64,000 nt of DNA from Paralichthys olivaceus (GCF_024713975.1 NC_091099.1:10766001-10830000); one strand, 5' to 3'; counted from the stretch's first letter, positions 41,179 through 61,700 are shown. The notes: a model not told the origin generated them from the sequence alone. Made by a program: numbers and translations.

Positions 41179-41956
41179 AAAACAAAAAAACTGATGGTTT
41201 GTACTGTATGTGTATCATATCGCTGTAAAACAAGAAAACCATTCTCAACTATCCCCTACAATGTTTATCTCCAGTGCAACTGTTGAATTTTGATATTTAT
41301 CTCATAGTCTTCTGTGTGGATTTTGCATGTTATCCCTGTGTGTTTCCACGGGCTTCCCCCAACAGTCCAAAGACAGCGGGTTGGGGTTAGGTTATCTCTG
41401 TGTGTTCGCCCTGCAAATACACTGGCGACCTCTCCTGGGCGTACGACACCTATGACCAATGTCAGCTGGGATTAGCTCCAGCCCCCTAAATTCCTTTAAG
41501 GATAAGCAGTATAGATGACATATGGCTGAATCTCAAAGACACCTACAATACACAAGCCCACGGATATATGAAAACCACCAAAAATGTTAAGTTTTCATTT
41601 CTGTGTTAATGCAGAAGATCGGGCGTTAATCTTGGTGGTACGTGCTCCCTCTGTTTTTGTACTTAACCCATGTTAACCCTCACACAAATGACCAGAGTGT
41701 GCGTCCTCCAGTACAAACAGCCTTAAAATACTATAAGTCCATATTTTAATATTGGTAGATCACTAATACATCACAAGTTTAAAAGTGATGATCAATATAA
41801 GCAGGATATACTGTATATATATTTAAACAACGTTAACTTGTAACTAGTTACTGCTGAGTTTGATTGAATTTCAAAACTTTGAGACCATTTAATTTAATAA
41901 TACACAATGTATGATACATCCTAAAGGTTACAGTAAGTACAACAAATGTTAGAATT
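41179..41956. other. Spacer between the fbxo31 and carboxylesterase 3' ends
   Basis: Non-coding DNA between two convergent genes. Apart from the dispersed repeat at about 41310-41525, nothing is recognised. Confidence 0.5.
41310..41525 (+). repeat. Dispersed teleost repeat, 'gataagcagtatag' family, forward copy
   Basis: Diverged copy of a very common fish repeat recognised by its ordered blocks: cagtccaaagacagc, ctggcgacctctcctggg, caatgtcagctgggattagc tccagcccc and ggataagcagtatag. A reverse-oriented copy lies in elapor1 intron 10 (about 57140-57365). The family assignment is from memory and its class (SINE or LINE tail) is uncertain. Confidence 0.65.
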
Positions 41957-41962
41957 TTTATT
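41957..41962 (-). terminator. Candidate poly(A) signal of the carboxylesterase gene
   Basis: TTTATT on the plus strand is AATAAA on the minus strand, about 100 nt after the carboxylesterase stop codon. Confidence 0.5.
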
Positions 41963-42063
41963 TCCCCCTTAAGTTTCACAAATGTCTCACAGAATATCTA
42001 ACATACTTGTTAGTGGTTAATGATTAAAAAAGAGATGGAATGGTGAAAGGAGAGCAGACTCCT

Positions 42064-48194
<6,131 letters not shown>

Positions 48195-48585
48195 GGTGGC
48201 TCTGCAGCTTGTGGTTCAGCACACAGGAAGGAGGTTTCCTAAATACTCTGTAGTGACAGTTTGCCTCACGCACGGGAGCGCGCCTGCCTTAAATGGGAGG
48301 TGGGGCGACGTGACTGCGCCTCGATTTCCCCCAAAGTATCAGACTCATTAGTTCATCGTTACGTAATGTGTTTTTAGTTTACGGTTTAAAGGTTGGTTTT
48401 TTTTGGGGGGGGGGGGGGGGGTGAACTGACACCCAGAGAGTGGGACGTGCAGAACATGTTACTGCTGCCCTCTAGTGGTTAAACTTCTTGCTTGTATTTA
48501 TTTATTTATTCATTCATATACATTTAATGTATCAGCATCATTATAATCTCAACAACATCATTCATTTACATATGTACATGAACCC

Positions 48586-48616
<31 letters not shown>

Positions 48617-49700
48617 AAAAACATTTTTAAATTTACAATATATCTGTATATACAGATTATGTTTAACTGCAGATTCATTATACTTCATTCAGGGACCTTG
48701 GTCTCCCTCTGGCAGCCATTGGTATGTACTACACTGGTTGAGATTTAAAAACAATATCCTACATCTACTCGATGCTGTTCAAGATGAAGACAAAACAAAT
48801 GTCCTTTCTCAAAGCAACATACATATACAACACACACCAATGATCATCAGGGTGTCTTACAGTTTAAATGTATGAACTAAATACATCCAGTCTGAGAATA
48901 ATATGACACATCACGTTGCATTGTTTTGTAATGAAAGCAACAAACATAATATTCTTTATTTTGACGAGTGACGTCACCGAGCATGAGAGCCAAAGTAACC
49001 AATGGGAGTGCGTCAAGTTAGCAGATACAGACAGTGATATTCCAGATGTGCTGATATTGTGCCTTCAAACTAAAGCAACACCATTGTTTATCTTTGAGAA
49101 AAAGCAGCTTTAAAAATAAATAGACAAATAAATGAATAAATGATTAAATCAATTAAACAAGATTTTCTCTTTTTTTTCTAGGTGACGTCACAGGAGCGTC
49201 AGAGCCTGTGCGTAAAGGGGCGATCACAAAGCGCGTCAAGTTGGCAGATACACACCAGAAGTGCTACTAATGTGCCTTCACAATAAAGCACCGCAGTAGT
49301 TGACCTTTAGAAAAATGGAGGCTTTCTCGCCAGAAAACAAAATTGATGATTATATAAAAAAAAAATTCATGTCAAAATTGATGGAAAAAGGGCATCGAAT
49401 CAGCAGTCCACAGATCTTACCCTTATAGCTAGTGGTCTGTTCTTACTTTGACAACTACAAGCGGAAGTGGAGCTGTGTGCTGCGGCTGGTTGTGGATCAG
49501 TGAGGGAGCGCACACTCTGAGGATAATCGCAGGTGGTGGGAGCTCCAATCTGCGGACAGGAGCAGGTGCTGACTCGTATCTGACAAAGCTTTACCCCCCC
49601 ACCCCTCTCAGGTTCATTGTTATTATTATCGTTATTGTATAGATATTATTCTGCTGGATCCGGGCTGTCATTGGTTTTTCCTCCCACCCCTTCACCCTGG
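48195..49700. promoter_or_regulatory. Divergent ces2/elapor1 intergenic region
   Basis: About 1.5 kb between two head-to-head genes. It contains a G17 run at 48405-48421, a C24-A15 run at 48583-48621 and a tandem pair of related segments (about 48962-49110 and 49175-49325), each starting with the palindromic CRE GTGACGTCAC at 48968-48977 and 49182-49191. No TATA box position is certain. Candidate for shared regulation of the two genes, inferred from position only. Confidence 0.5.
48405..48621. repeat. Homopolymer pair: G17 and C24-A15
   Basis: A T8-G17 run (48397-48421) and a C24 run (48583-48606) directly followed by A15 (48607-48621), about 160 bp apart on the same strand and therefore complementary to each other. 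Confidence 0.9.
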
Positions 49701-49710
49701 ATGATCCACG

Positions 49711-52700
49711 ATGCGGTCCTCGGCTTGGTGCGTCGCCAGTTGCGCTCTCCTCCTCGGCTCGCTCCGGCTGATTGACGGGGCCAAAGGACAGCGGCAGTGC
49801 AGTGAGGTGAGAGATGCGAGGCTTCATCCTTTGTCACCGCCTGGGTTTGAGGTGCCAGAGCTCCACACAGGGGGATGGGAATCTAACAATTACGCACTGA
49901 TTGAGCCGCTGTGGATGCACACACACTGAGGTGGCAGCCCCAGTGTCCATGTGAAATGAAATTGAAATGGACACCTATCCGGATTGATTCATGGTGTGAT
50001 GGTAGAAGAAACGCAACTCGATGCTTCCTCTGTTTTGACAAATCTGAGCCAACATGGAGGAGCAATGAATCTCTAATGTGCTCTCATGGTGTAATACTCG
50101 GTCAGGCTGTTATCAGTTTCCTGCATGGAGTGGCCTTTCCTTCCCTCTGCTGTGTCTCAGCTCGACACCTACTCAGCCCAGGCTGGCAGCACTCAACACA
50201 CTCACACACACTCACTGTCCCAAGATAGATAGAGGGGTAACATTCCTTATATGTTATTTGCTCAATCCCTGCTCTCACACCAGCAGAGATGACTTAAGCC
50301 CTGTATGTTGCTAAACCACAAGATTTAGGTTCTTGTGCATCAGGACTCCTGCATATGGCTGATATCTTGGTTTAAATGAAGAAGTAGAGGCTGTCGTGCT
50401 GTGAGGTGACTATTTAAAGTCTTGGATATCAGTTACTGACAACAGTTCCTAAATTATAACGAGGTTTAAGTTCAAACAGATAACAAAGGGTTATCCTAAA
50501 TCATGAAATGGGCAGGGTGCCTGTGACATGATTTCCACCTTTAAACGCACAGTATGACCAATAGGTTTGAGGTATAAGGGCACAATAAAATATGAACTGA
50601 GAAGTGCTATGACAGACATATTCAAAGTGCACGGAGCGTCAATTATTCAGATTAACAGTGTAATCAGATCTAAAGATATTATTACGATAGACCACCTTGA
50701 AAGAAATTCGTTTTGTCATACATACTTATCGGCCTGCAGCATCACAATGACAAAACATCATCATCATCAAAGTTTGCCCCATGTTTGTTTAAATGAAGAA
50801 GTAGAAGCTATCACACTGATAGTTTGTCACGTCTGTTATTGACCAATATATTGAGCTTTCAGTGCAACATAGTAGATTTCTTGTGTTTTAGAGTTTGATT
50901 TTTAAAACTTTGGTCTATAAATGATGTCCAGCCTTATTCCTCATGTCCTTTATCAGCTGTGTGGCTTCGCTCTGTCTTCACAAACACACACACACCCACA
51001 CACACGGTGTCAAACTCTGGTTTGGCTCAAGGAGCAACCTTATGTAAACTGTTATAAATGAGGCCGCCCTGCTCTGTATATAGAACAATGGAGAAGAGGC
51101 TGCGTGTGTGTGTGGAGGAGAGAACATTAAACTTATGGATTTCACTCTGCTGCGTTACACAATCAAGTGTTTTCTCAAAGCTGCTGGTACAAAAAACACC
51201 TCCTGCCTGTTATAGCCCCCTGCTGCCCTCACCCCTGCTGAAATCACCGTGGAGATGGTATGTTGTGTATCCAGGGCAGAAGAGCAGTCGTGTCTGGAGA
51301 GATAACGCCGTCACCAGAGCTGTCTTTTGTAAACCTGAGCAGCAGGATGTGCATAGTTAAAGTCAGTACTTGTTGCTAACGGATGCGCTCCATCCACGTC
51401 GTCTGCTTTGATTCACCCAGAGTGAGATGACTCAGGGCTCTGATTTGGGTGTGGTGTTTTCCTGCCCTGACTCTGGCCCCCATTTGCTTAATGTTTGCAT
51501 TCAACACTGTTGTGGCAGCTGAGTTCTTATGAAGATGTTTGATGATGTGTGCTTGTGCAATTGGCAGACAGACTACTACTACGAGTACACAGAGTGTGAC
51601 AGTACGGGTTCTCGATGGAGAGTGGCCATCCCGCATAGAACCGGGGCCTGCACTGGACTACCAGAGCCTGTACGCGGCACAGAGTGCAGTAAGTATATGT
51701 CAGTGTGTCACTGAGTTGGAATTTCCATCACTACAACCTGACCAACCCTGTTTGGATATCGTCGATCCGACCGCAGAGCAAAACCACGGGCCAATAACCT
51801 TGCTGCGAAACACTGTCACACATCAGCTCTGTGCTGGCTCACTGCACCAGACATATCATCCACTGGCCATGGTGTTGCTCGGAGATGTTGTGTGTGTCTG
51901 ATGTGAGTTGCAGTAAGTCGTGACAGATGTTACTTTGTCTTGAAGCGACGCCAACATCTGCCACCACTGGAAAATCAGTTAAAATAGAGCGTCTTAATTA
52001 CAAAAACTATTTCAATAAAAAGAGAGCAAGTTAGTGCTTTTCGTGGCTAATGTTTTTTAGAATAAACTTTGAGTCTTTGTTTTAATGGGAGGGGCTACTT
52101 GTTAGAACCCAACCAATATATAAATCGGCCAATAATATTTGCAGATATGAACCTTTCACAGATGTATTGGTATCAGCTCTTGTTGCTGATACCTCTCCAA
52201 TATGAAAACCTTTAAACAATGCAGAACATATGTGTATTTATCTTTTAAGATTTTTCAAATTCTGTATATTTGGTTATATGTGTTTTCTTTTTATTTATAG
52301 TTATGTATAACCCCCAGAACAGGTTTGCCCTGCGCTGTTACAACACTGCTCCACTAATGAATTGAGATTAGCAGCATCAGATTAACTGCATGTGAGATAA
52401 TTGTTCAGGTGGAAATGTCCCTCACAGAATGAAGTGCAGAGTGGTTATCTCTCTGAATGTTACTGGAACCAGTCCAGTTATAATGATGGATCTTTCTGGT
52501 GTGAGATCGAAAACGAGTCTTCCACAGGTGCTTCTTCCTTCATGCCTCGTTCCTCTGTAAAGGTGAAATGTTTCAGGTCCTGCAGGGACAGATCTGTCGC
52601 CTTTTGTTATTTTGACAATTTTCTGTTCCCGTCTTCCTGTTAAGACTCACACAAAGAGAATAGCACACACACCTGTTTCTTCACAGCAACTTCATAAGAA

Positions 52701-55700
52701 CCTTACACCATCCATTGCACCATACTGAAATGAGTGCCACTGCAAACGATCCTTAAATCCACAGTCCCACCAATCCAGATATTAGATGGCTGATACTGAT
52801 ATTAAGGAGTAAAAAATTCTGATACTGATATTTTGGCTGAAATTTATATTTAATCCTAAAATTACAAAACCTTATGACAAATATATTTCACAGTTTAACC
52901 ATAAACTGTTTCATAAATAACTATAATAAAAAGAATAGAACGTGATTTAAGAAAATAAGAATGTTTCAATATGTAAAATGTGAATAACTCCAAGTTTTCT
53001 TATCAGTCTTATGAGATTTTAATCAGCCAATTACCAACCACCTCCTGTTGTGCACAATAACACACAGCACGTCTCCACATATACTATGCACCGCACAAAT
53101 TTTACACCCATGCACAGCACAATGGCATTTGACCAGATAAAGTATGAGGAAAAGCTGACAGTGTCAGAGTGTTGGCAGATACAGAAAGCACACAGGCTCG
53201 GTGGAAAAAGACACACACACACCATGTGTAACAGGATGTAAGGATTAAGTTCTTCTATCACTGCTGCAACATTGTACTGAATGAAGCAATGGTTTGCATG
53301 TCTCTGTCATCTTTCATTTCATATTTTATGTATGAGTTTGAGCAGAATGTGACATGTAATATTCTTCTTCTCTCCCTCCATCTTTATCTCTTTTGCTTCA
53401 TCCCCCAGCCTTCTCCTGCGAGTCTGGGGAGTTCCTGGAGATGTCGGCTCAGGAGTGCACAAAGTGTGCCGCAGGAAGCTACTCCCTCGGCAGCGGCGTC
53501 CGCTTCGACCAATGGGATTCCATGCCCGCTGGGTTCAGTAGCCTGGCAACCTCCCTGGAGAATGGCCCCCGCGGAGACGACAGGCTCACCTGCAACAGGT
53601 GTGAGAGCGAGAGACACGAGAAAAACTGACAGCTAGGGTTGTAAGCAAGTTTGAAAGAATTTGTTTTATGTCTTTTTTCTTGCAGTTCTTCCTGGGTGCC
53701 TCAAGGAAACTACCTGGAGTCCAACAGGGACGAGTGCACGGTCTCCCTCATCTATGCTGTCCATCTGAAGAAACAGGGCTCTGTCATCTTTGAGTACCAG
53801 TATCCAGACAACAACCTGCTGTTTGAGTTCTTTGTGAGCTTCATTATCTTTTATCCTTTTACTGATGGGAACAATCTCTCTGTGTTTGCTTATTGATCTG
53901 TTTAAGTGGATTCTGAGTGTGTTTGCACAGTGTTCTTTTCTGTTTGTACACTGTCTGTGCAATGTGCTGGTTTGTCCAGTACAGTGCTTTAATACCTCAT
54001 GTCACAAAGCACTAAAATACAATAGGAATAATGCTGATGGACATGCAAACAAAATGCTAGATCCAATTGCAATTTGCCTCAGATTGTGATCAGACGTACT
54101 AACAAATGATGCTCTACATCTGTTGAGAGCACAGTATAACAACAGCTCCTCTGTTGTCTGTTGTGACTCAACATTTGACTCATCATGGCAGAAAAGGTTG
54201 TGACATTATTAATGGCTGCGTTCTATCAAGTTCTACGCTGCCACTGTTCATCCTGGCTCCTTGATATTACTGCAGTGACACTTAAACAGTACAGAGCCAT
54301 AATAAATGCTAAATATGTGTTGATATGACAACAGTGAATGAATCTAACACAACTGAAAGTTCTGTGGTAGATTTCTAATCCTTTTGAAATACGTCCTGTA
54401 AATGTTTTTATGATATAAATTAATAGATATCTATATCCCTGAGCATTTTGGGTGTGAAAAACAAAACACAAAATAGAGAAATATAAAACACTCCTTTCAG
54501 AGCAGGTGATAGTTTCTGCTGCTGGACACTGATCTTTGTGCTCTGTGTTTAGATCCAGAATGACCAGTGTCAGGAGATGGACCAGTCGACTGATAACAAG
54601 TGGCTCAAGCTCACCAATCATGGTGAATGGGCGACCCACACCGTGAGTGCTGCATCCTGCAAGATGAACAAAGGCTTGACAGCTGGCCTCAGTCTTCTGA
54701 AATATAATGTGCTGGCAGCAAGAAATGGACGTAAACAAGCAGAGAGACACTGACAGACACTGCTATCACTTACTGTTGCCACCAGTATTTTTACACACAC
54801 ACACACTGAAATTAGTTCACTCATGAATATTTAGGGTTAATCACCATTCACTGTAATTCTGCGGCTTAATACAGTTTTTTTCTGAAGTAAATGTGAAAGT
54901 CTAATCTATTTACCATGTTTTCACACAGTTAGATTACACTGTTCTCAATAATATTATTCATTAAGGAATTGGAAAATGAAAAGACAGCTCGAACTGAATT
55001 TCATCCTTTTGCATAATTTGACACTTAATTTTCATTAGTTTTTTCTAAAAGCAGATCTCTTCTTGTGATTGTAATGAGTGGTTGTGCTCAGTTTGTAGTT
55101 TAACTGATATATGACAATGACGTGTATTCTAGGTGAACCTGAAATCTGGCACCAACATCCTGTACTGGAGAACAGGAGGCGTCTTGATGGGGACCAAAGT
55201 GGTGAAGCCTGTTTTGCTGAAAAATGTCCAAATAGAAGGTCATTAACATATTTTCCTCTTTTTTTTGAACTCTCTCTGTTTGACATATCAATGCACTAAC
55301 TCTTTGTCATTTCCTCATGTAAGGAGTTGCATATACATCGGAGTGCTTTCCATGTAAGCCAGGGACGTTCAGTCAAGTCCCAGGCTCCTCCACGTGTGAA
55401 CCCTGCCCTCGGGACACCTACTCTGGCCACGGTGCCAGCTCCTGCACTCCCTGTGACACCACCATTCAGTATGCAGGTACGGACAAACAGTGAAACGCAA
55501 AAGAGAAACTTAAACTGTGTCCAGACATGAACACTGGAAAAGTTCTGGAAAGTTGGGTCCGAACATTTAGCCTTTCACATGTGAAGAATGTAGCAGAACA
55601 TGTTAGGGGTCAGAAACAACAAACATTTCTGGAACATTCAGGCGAGGGGGGGAATTTATATTTATATGTATTTATGTATATTCATATAAATTCTGAAAGC

Positions 55701-58700
55701 ACAGTGTTTCTGTTTGAGAATTTTGTCTTTTATATATGACCCCCTTTTGGTCTTCCTGAGATATTTGCATTCTTCCAGGTTTGCGTCTCTTGTGTGTTGA
55801 AAATATCAGTACTGTCCCAGTTGTAATATGTTTACCTTGTCTAATGAAATTAAATGTTATGTCTAATGAAAAGACAATTCAAGTGTTTTTACTGAGGTCT
55901 CGACTTTAATCTAAGTATCTTCATATTCTGTCATATTATGTGAAATCATTGACAAGTGACTGCGAGGATGCTGGAAACAGAGTCTTCTGAACATGTTACA
56001 TATTTAATCCAGTACACCTCTTTATGCATATTGTATGAACTGAGCCTAACTGCAGAAAAGAGCAAATTATTCTTTCTGTTCTTCTTTGTTTGTATTCACA
56101 TCTCTCGTCACACAGTTGTTTGCCGTCTTCCAAATAGAATTGAATTGTTCTCTATTTCACTTTGAAACTTGTTTATTGATGATTTAGCTCGATGTCTTTG
56201 TCTCATCATTTTCGAACTTTCTAAGCTGAGGGATCGGCTGTGTGTAAGAACAGACCTCCGTGTTCCGTGAAGGACTATTTCCAGATCCACACAGCTTGTG
56301 ACCATGAAGGCAAGGTGAGAGAAAGGAGGCCACGTTCAGTTTAAACACTTGGAGGACTATTTTTCTGTAATTGCACTTTCTATCCTTTCCTCTCACCTTC
56401 TTTCTCTATGTAATTTCAGACGCAGGTCATATATAAGTGGATTGAGCCTAAGATCTGTCTGGAGGGTGTGACCGGAGCCGAGACTTTACCTCCGAGCGGA
56501 GAACGAGAGCCCTGCCCCCCCTGCAACCCTGGTTTCTATAACAATGACACAGCCACCTGCTCACCCTGCCCATCTGGGACCTACTCTGACGGACTGCAAC
56601 GTACTGAGAAATTTATCTTGTGTTTTTCTCTGCCTAATTTTCTTCAACTTGTAATTTCTCTGTGCAACTTTCCCTAATTATGTTTTTATTGGTGTCCATC
56701 CACCAGCGTGTAAGCAGTGTCCAGCAGGCACCGAGCCCACCTTGGGCTATGAATATAAATGGTGGAATATTCTTCCTGCAAACATGAAGACCTCCTGTTT
56801 TAATGTGGGCAACTCCAAATGTGACAGTATGAATGGTGGGTGTTTGGTTTTTTGGCAAGTTACAGTATTCTTTCTTTTTCTCCTTGTCTTTAATCTCAAA
56901 GCAAAACTTTATCAGCAATATTCTCTCCACTGCCAAGAGTTGGATGAGAAGATCAATACCACTGTTTCTGTACAGTAAATATAAAGCCACCATCAGCTGC
57001 CAGTTTGCTTCGCTCGTTCTATTTTCAGCCTCATTAGTCAAACTTTAGAAGAAGAAACGTGTGTTCTTAAGGGAGGATCAGATTTTGATAGATGGTGTAT
57101 GCTTTTGTATTTTTAAACTTTGTGTATAACTTACATCTTAAAAATCCATCTATTATCCATAATCTGTACTGCTTATCCTTTGAGAGTCTGGGGGAGGACG
57201 GGGTTCACGCTGCACAGGTCACCAGCGTATCGCAGGGCCGACATACAGAGATGAACAACTATTCACATTCACAACTATGGTCAATTAAAAGTCTTCAATT
57301 AAGGAAGTGTACCTGGAGAAAACCTACGGCCAAACCGGGATTCAAACCAGGGACTTCTTCACTTAACATTTTAGATCATATTTGTTTACTAATGCATAAC
57401 AAGATGATATTTTTTACTCATCAGTTTGTTTTGAGGTCTGTAGCTCTCTCCCTCTGTTGTCAGTCTTTTTTCTTAGGTGAGCTAAACAAGCTGGATGCCA
57501 GTGGTAGCTTCATATTTACTGTAAAAGTATTAGAGTGGTATCAGACGTCTCTCCCAACTCTCAACAATGAAGCAAACAAACAGATTTCTCACAACCTTAA
57601 ACTGTTTCTTTTAAGATATGTCTTGAAATATATGGCTGATGTGGATTTGTTGTGTCCTTCAGGCTGGGAGGTGGCAGGTGATCACATCCAGAGTGGAGCA
57701 GGAAGCTCGGATAACGATTACCTCATCCTCAACATCCATGTTCCTGGCTTCAAGTAAACACAGACATGTTGTGTTTTTCAGTCTCCATCACTTCTGTCAT
57801 CACTTTCTCTCTGACAGACTAATTCTCACTTCTCTTTATTTACGTCCGGTCAGGCTTCCTACTTCAGTATCGAGCCATTCAGGGACAGAGTTTGGTCGTA
57901 TCACGTTTGAGTTTGAAACTCTGTGCACAGCTGATTGTGAGCTCTACTTCATGATGGTGAGAAGTGCTCCTGTCAAGTGTTTCTGCCTCATACATTATAT
58001 TATGATTATATACAATATATTTATTATTTTATATCTTGTAGGATGTAAACAGGAAGAGTACCACTGTGGTGGAGTCATGGGAGAGAACCAAGACAAGGCA
58101 GACGTACACACACGTCATGACCAAGAACGCCTCGGTTTCCTACACGTGGGCTTTCCAGAGGACTAACCAGCCTGCAGATGTAAGCATGAGTACACACTGA
58201 TATTAAACTACTTCTAACTATGTTCAATGGAAATTTATGATATGTTTTGTTATTATGTTTTATTATAATCACACTGTGGGACTTTCTTTAAATCAGGAAT
58301 CATTAAGCATCGTTTTCTTCTTCTCAATAACGAACAATGACTCCTGACATACAGAAAGCTTCACAGTCCAAACTTTCACAAATGTCTATACAATAATTAT
58401 AATAATAATATTTTATGTATTTTGTATAGAACCTGTCATGCAAGAAATGCAACTCAAAGTAATTCACATACAGTTATAATAAAATAAAAATGTAAATGTA
58501 AAATGTAATTCAAAATAAGAAGGGAACAGATTTTAAGAAAGAACATGTTAAAGAGAAAAAAGAAAAATGCATAAGTACATAAAGAAAAATATAACGCCGC
58601 AGGTTCAGTAGTTTTTGCTTAAACCTGACAAACAGAGATGAAAACATAATCTCCATGGCGATGGTATTAAATATTTAAGATGATATTAAATAGCTAAGAA

Positions 58701-61700
58701 TCATGAGCAGCAGCAGAAAGACATGTTATTTTCCCCTATAGTTTTAAACCAGTTTTTATGTTATTGCAGTAGCTGGTCGATCTATTAAGGTCAGGCCAGT
58801 ACTTTTGCCATTCGTCCCTCCTTAGATAAGGAAACCTGGTCTGGTGTTTGTCGTCTTGGGTCCAGAATCAACAAAGGCCTGAAAAACCTGCCGTCAGTTT
58901 TATCGTCCTCAGTCAGTCTCGTGAATCCGCTCCACACTCGGTACACCAAACACACCCTTCTGTTTGCTCATTAAGATAATTTCTGAGGTTGTGTTGAAAC
59001 CGAAGTGCAAAGCAAACAAACTCATTTTTATCGCTGTGCTCACACAGTATCCTGCACAACAATGAAGGAAAATTTAAAAAAAAACCAGAATAGATGTTTA
59101 TATAAGGTGGGGCTTCCAGTCCACATGCTTGTCACTGCACTGGTTGTAGAAGCTTGGACCATTAACTTGCTAGAATCACAGCCACTGATGCTCGGTCCTG
59201 ATGAAACCTTGTAGATATGTTTTACCAATCCTTTAACTTCTGAATTAGTTGTCTATTGGGTACAACTACTGTATGTTGTGATCCACTCATGTGTTAAAAA
59301 GTTTGTTGGGGTATAAACATTTGGGAAAAATTGGTCCGTCTTTATAAACCTCTCTTAACTCCACTACGCCTTTTACCAGCACACACACGTTAGTTATCTC
59401 TGTCATGTTGTCGCTCCTGTCTGTTGGTTTGTGCAAAAAACAGAGTTTCATTGAACTTGGATGGGCCATGAAAGAACATGATATATTCTGGTGTGGATCC
59501 AGACAATACAAGGATCCAGGAAATGTTTTCTTTCACTTTCTTAAACATTGTGAAATAAGATGTTTTTTCACATTTTCCCCAATTTTCCAGAAAATGATAC
59601 ATGAATCTAGATGAAAAAAAGAGGCCCATTCAGGGAACTGATACCTACGAGGTCATGTAATTTGGTCTGATTGCATCTAACGTGCCCTTGCGGAGGTATG
59701 CGCTCTACCGAGTGCCATTCTAGTTCATCCTGTACCTGTTTGTTTCAGGCACGTCGATACGTCAACGACATGGCGCGAATCTACTCCATCTCCGTGAGTA
59801 ACGCAGTGGATGGGGGGTCCTCTGGGTGTCGGGCTTGTGCTCTCAGCACTCAACCGTCCAGCTCCACCTGTGTGCCATGCCCACCTGGACATTACATAGA
59901 CACGCGCACCAGCCAGTGCATGGAGTGTCCACGTAACACGCACCTCGTCTCTCACGCCACACCGGGCCCCGAAGCTTGCAAACCCTGCGGACCAGCCAGC
60001 AGGAGTGACAAGGTGATGCTCTGGAAGAGATCAAGCTTTTCCGAAATCTCTTTATTTATATGACACAACCATATTTACCTGTGTTTGTGTGTTTTCCCAG
60101 GACCACGGTTTATGTTACAGTGACTGTCACTTCAGCCACACAGAGGGAAACGTCACTCTGACCTTTGACCTCAGCCTCCTCGGCTCTGTAGGGTCACTGA
60201 TGAATGGTCCCAGCTTCACCTCTAAAGGAACTAAATACTTCCACCAGTTCAATATCAGCCTGTGTGGAGGACAGGTGTGAAACCATCTCACACACACACA
60301 CACACACACACACATAGAAAACACTGCCTTGTCAAAGGTTTGTGAATAAATGCATCGCTCTCTGCTCTTTTTTTATTTCAGGGTCAGCAGGCGGTGTGCA
60401 CAGACAACGTAACAGACCTATCCATCACTGACTACCAGAGAGAGAAAGGTGAAGGTGCCAATGCAGTCAGGACCTTCATCTGTCAGTCAACTATAATCCC
60501 AGCGAGTGGACGAGGTTTCCACACAGCGCTCTCCTCCCAGTCCATTAACCTGGCTGACACGTTCCTCGGTTAGTATACGATGTATTTAATCTGCATTCAT
60601 TGCCACTGTAGAAAAAGCTGAATTTGGAATATTTTACGCTGCTGTTTCTTCACTTAATGTCAAATAAATTATGCAGAGGAGATGAGGCAAAAGAGAAAGA
60701 AGAATATTTATAACAAGTGAGAGATCTTTGCTGGTTTTGAAAGAGAAATCTACATTTATGGTTTAAACATGGCTCAGAACGCTATACAGTGTTTCAATGT
60801 GTCTCTAGGGCGCAGCACGGCCAAAGCAGCGTGGAGTCAAGTGTTTGTGATGTTTCTACATTATGACATTTATATGAATATGACAGCCCCCCCCTGCCAC
60901 CAGCGTCTGCTCGTGAGCTGGGATCTGGAAAGCTGCGCTCATTTTTAAATCTATTCTGAAACTCCGGAGGCGACAAGCCCCACAGTGTACGATACCTCAG
61001 CTGCAAAAGTGTGTCAGCTGCTTCAGGAGTCATTGGTCATAGCTAGACAACCTAGATAAATAAAACAAAATTTGAGTACATAAATATCTACTCTTTCTTG
61101 TACAGGAGCAACAGTAGATGATACACTCGATGGAATAAGGGTGAGACCAGAACTGTACCCCCAGAAATTGAAGAAAGTCCCCGATATCAACTTTTTCTAC
61201 AGGTAACTGCTTCGTTTCAGGCTATTTTTCAATGTAAAACAATGTCTGTGCTCGAAAGTTCTCTTTTTTTATTTGTTTTTTTATAAGGTCCTTGGAGGCG
61301 ACCTCCTCTTGTGAGTCAGGTCGGAGTGCGGTGGTGACACTTCGCTGTAACCCAGAGAGGAGCACTAAAGGAGAGCTGTCAGTTCCCAGGTACATCTCCA
61401 GTTTAACAAACACAGCCTTCATCTACGCTGCGATGTGGCGTAGAAGTGACAAAACTCTGTGTTTGGTTTTACAGCCAGTGCCCTGCAGGAACATGTGACG
61501 GCTGCACCTTTCACTTCTTATGGGAGAGCTCGGGGGCTTGTCCCACATGCACGGAGAGAGATTACCATCGGATAGAAGGAGCGTGTAAGGGAGGACACCA
61601 GGTGTGTGTGGACATAGACTTTAGATTATCTAGTGAAGCACATTTGATTTAAAATGAGAGAATATGACCTCCCACATTCTTATACCATACATGTGTGTTT

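Noticed and set aside
52100-52870. Segments with repeated 'gatat'/'atcggcc' words in elapor1 intron 2 resembling a dispersed fish repeat
   Set aside because: The match is too weak and short to assign a repeat family or boundaries.
57092-57757. 221-codon plus-strand frame
   Set aside because: It runs through a dispersed repeat and intron DNA of elapor1 and only gains real protein sequence where it enters exon 11 (57663-57753).
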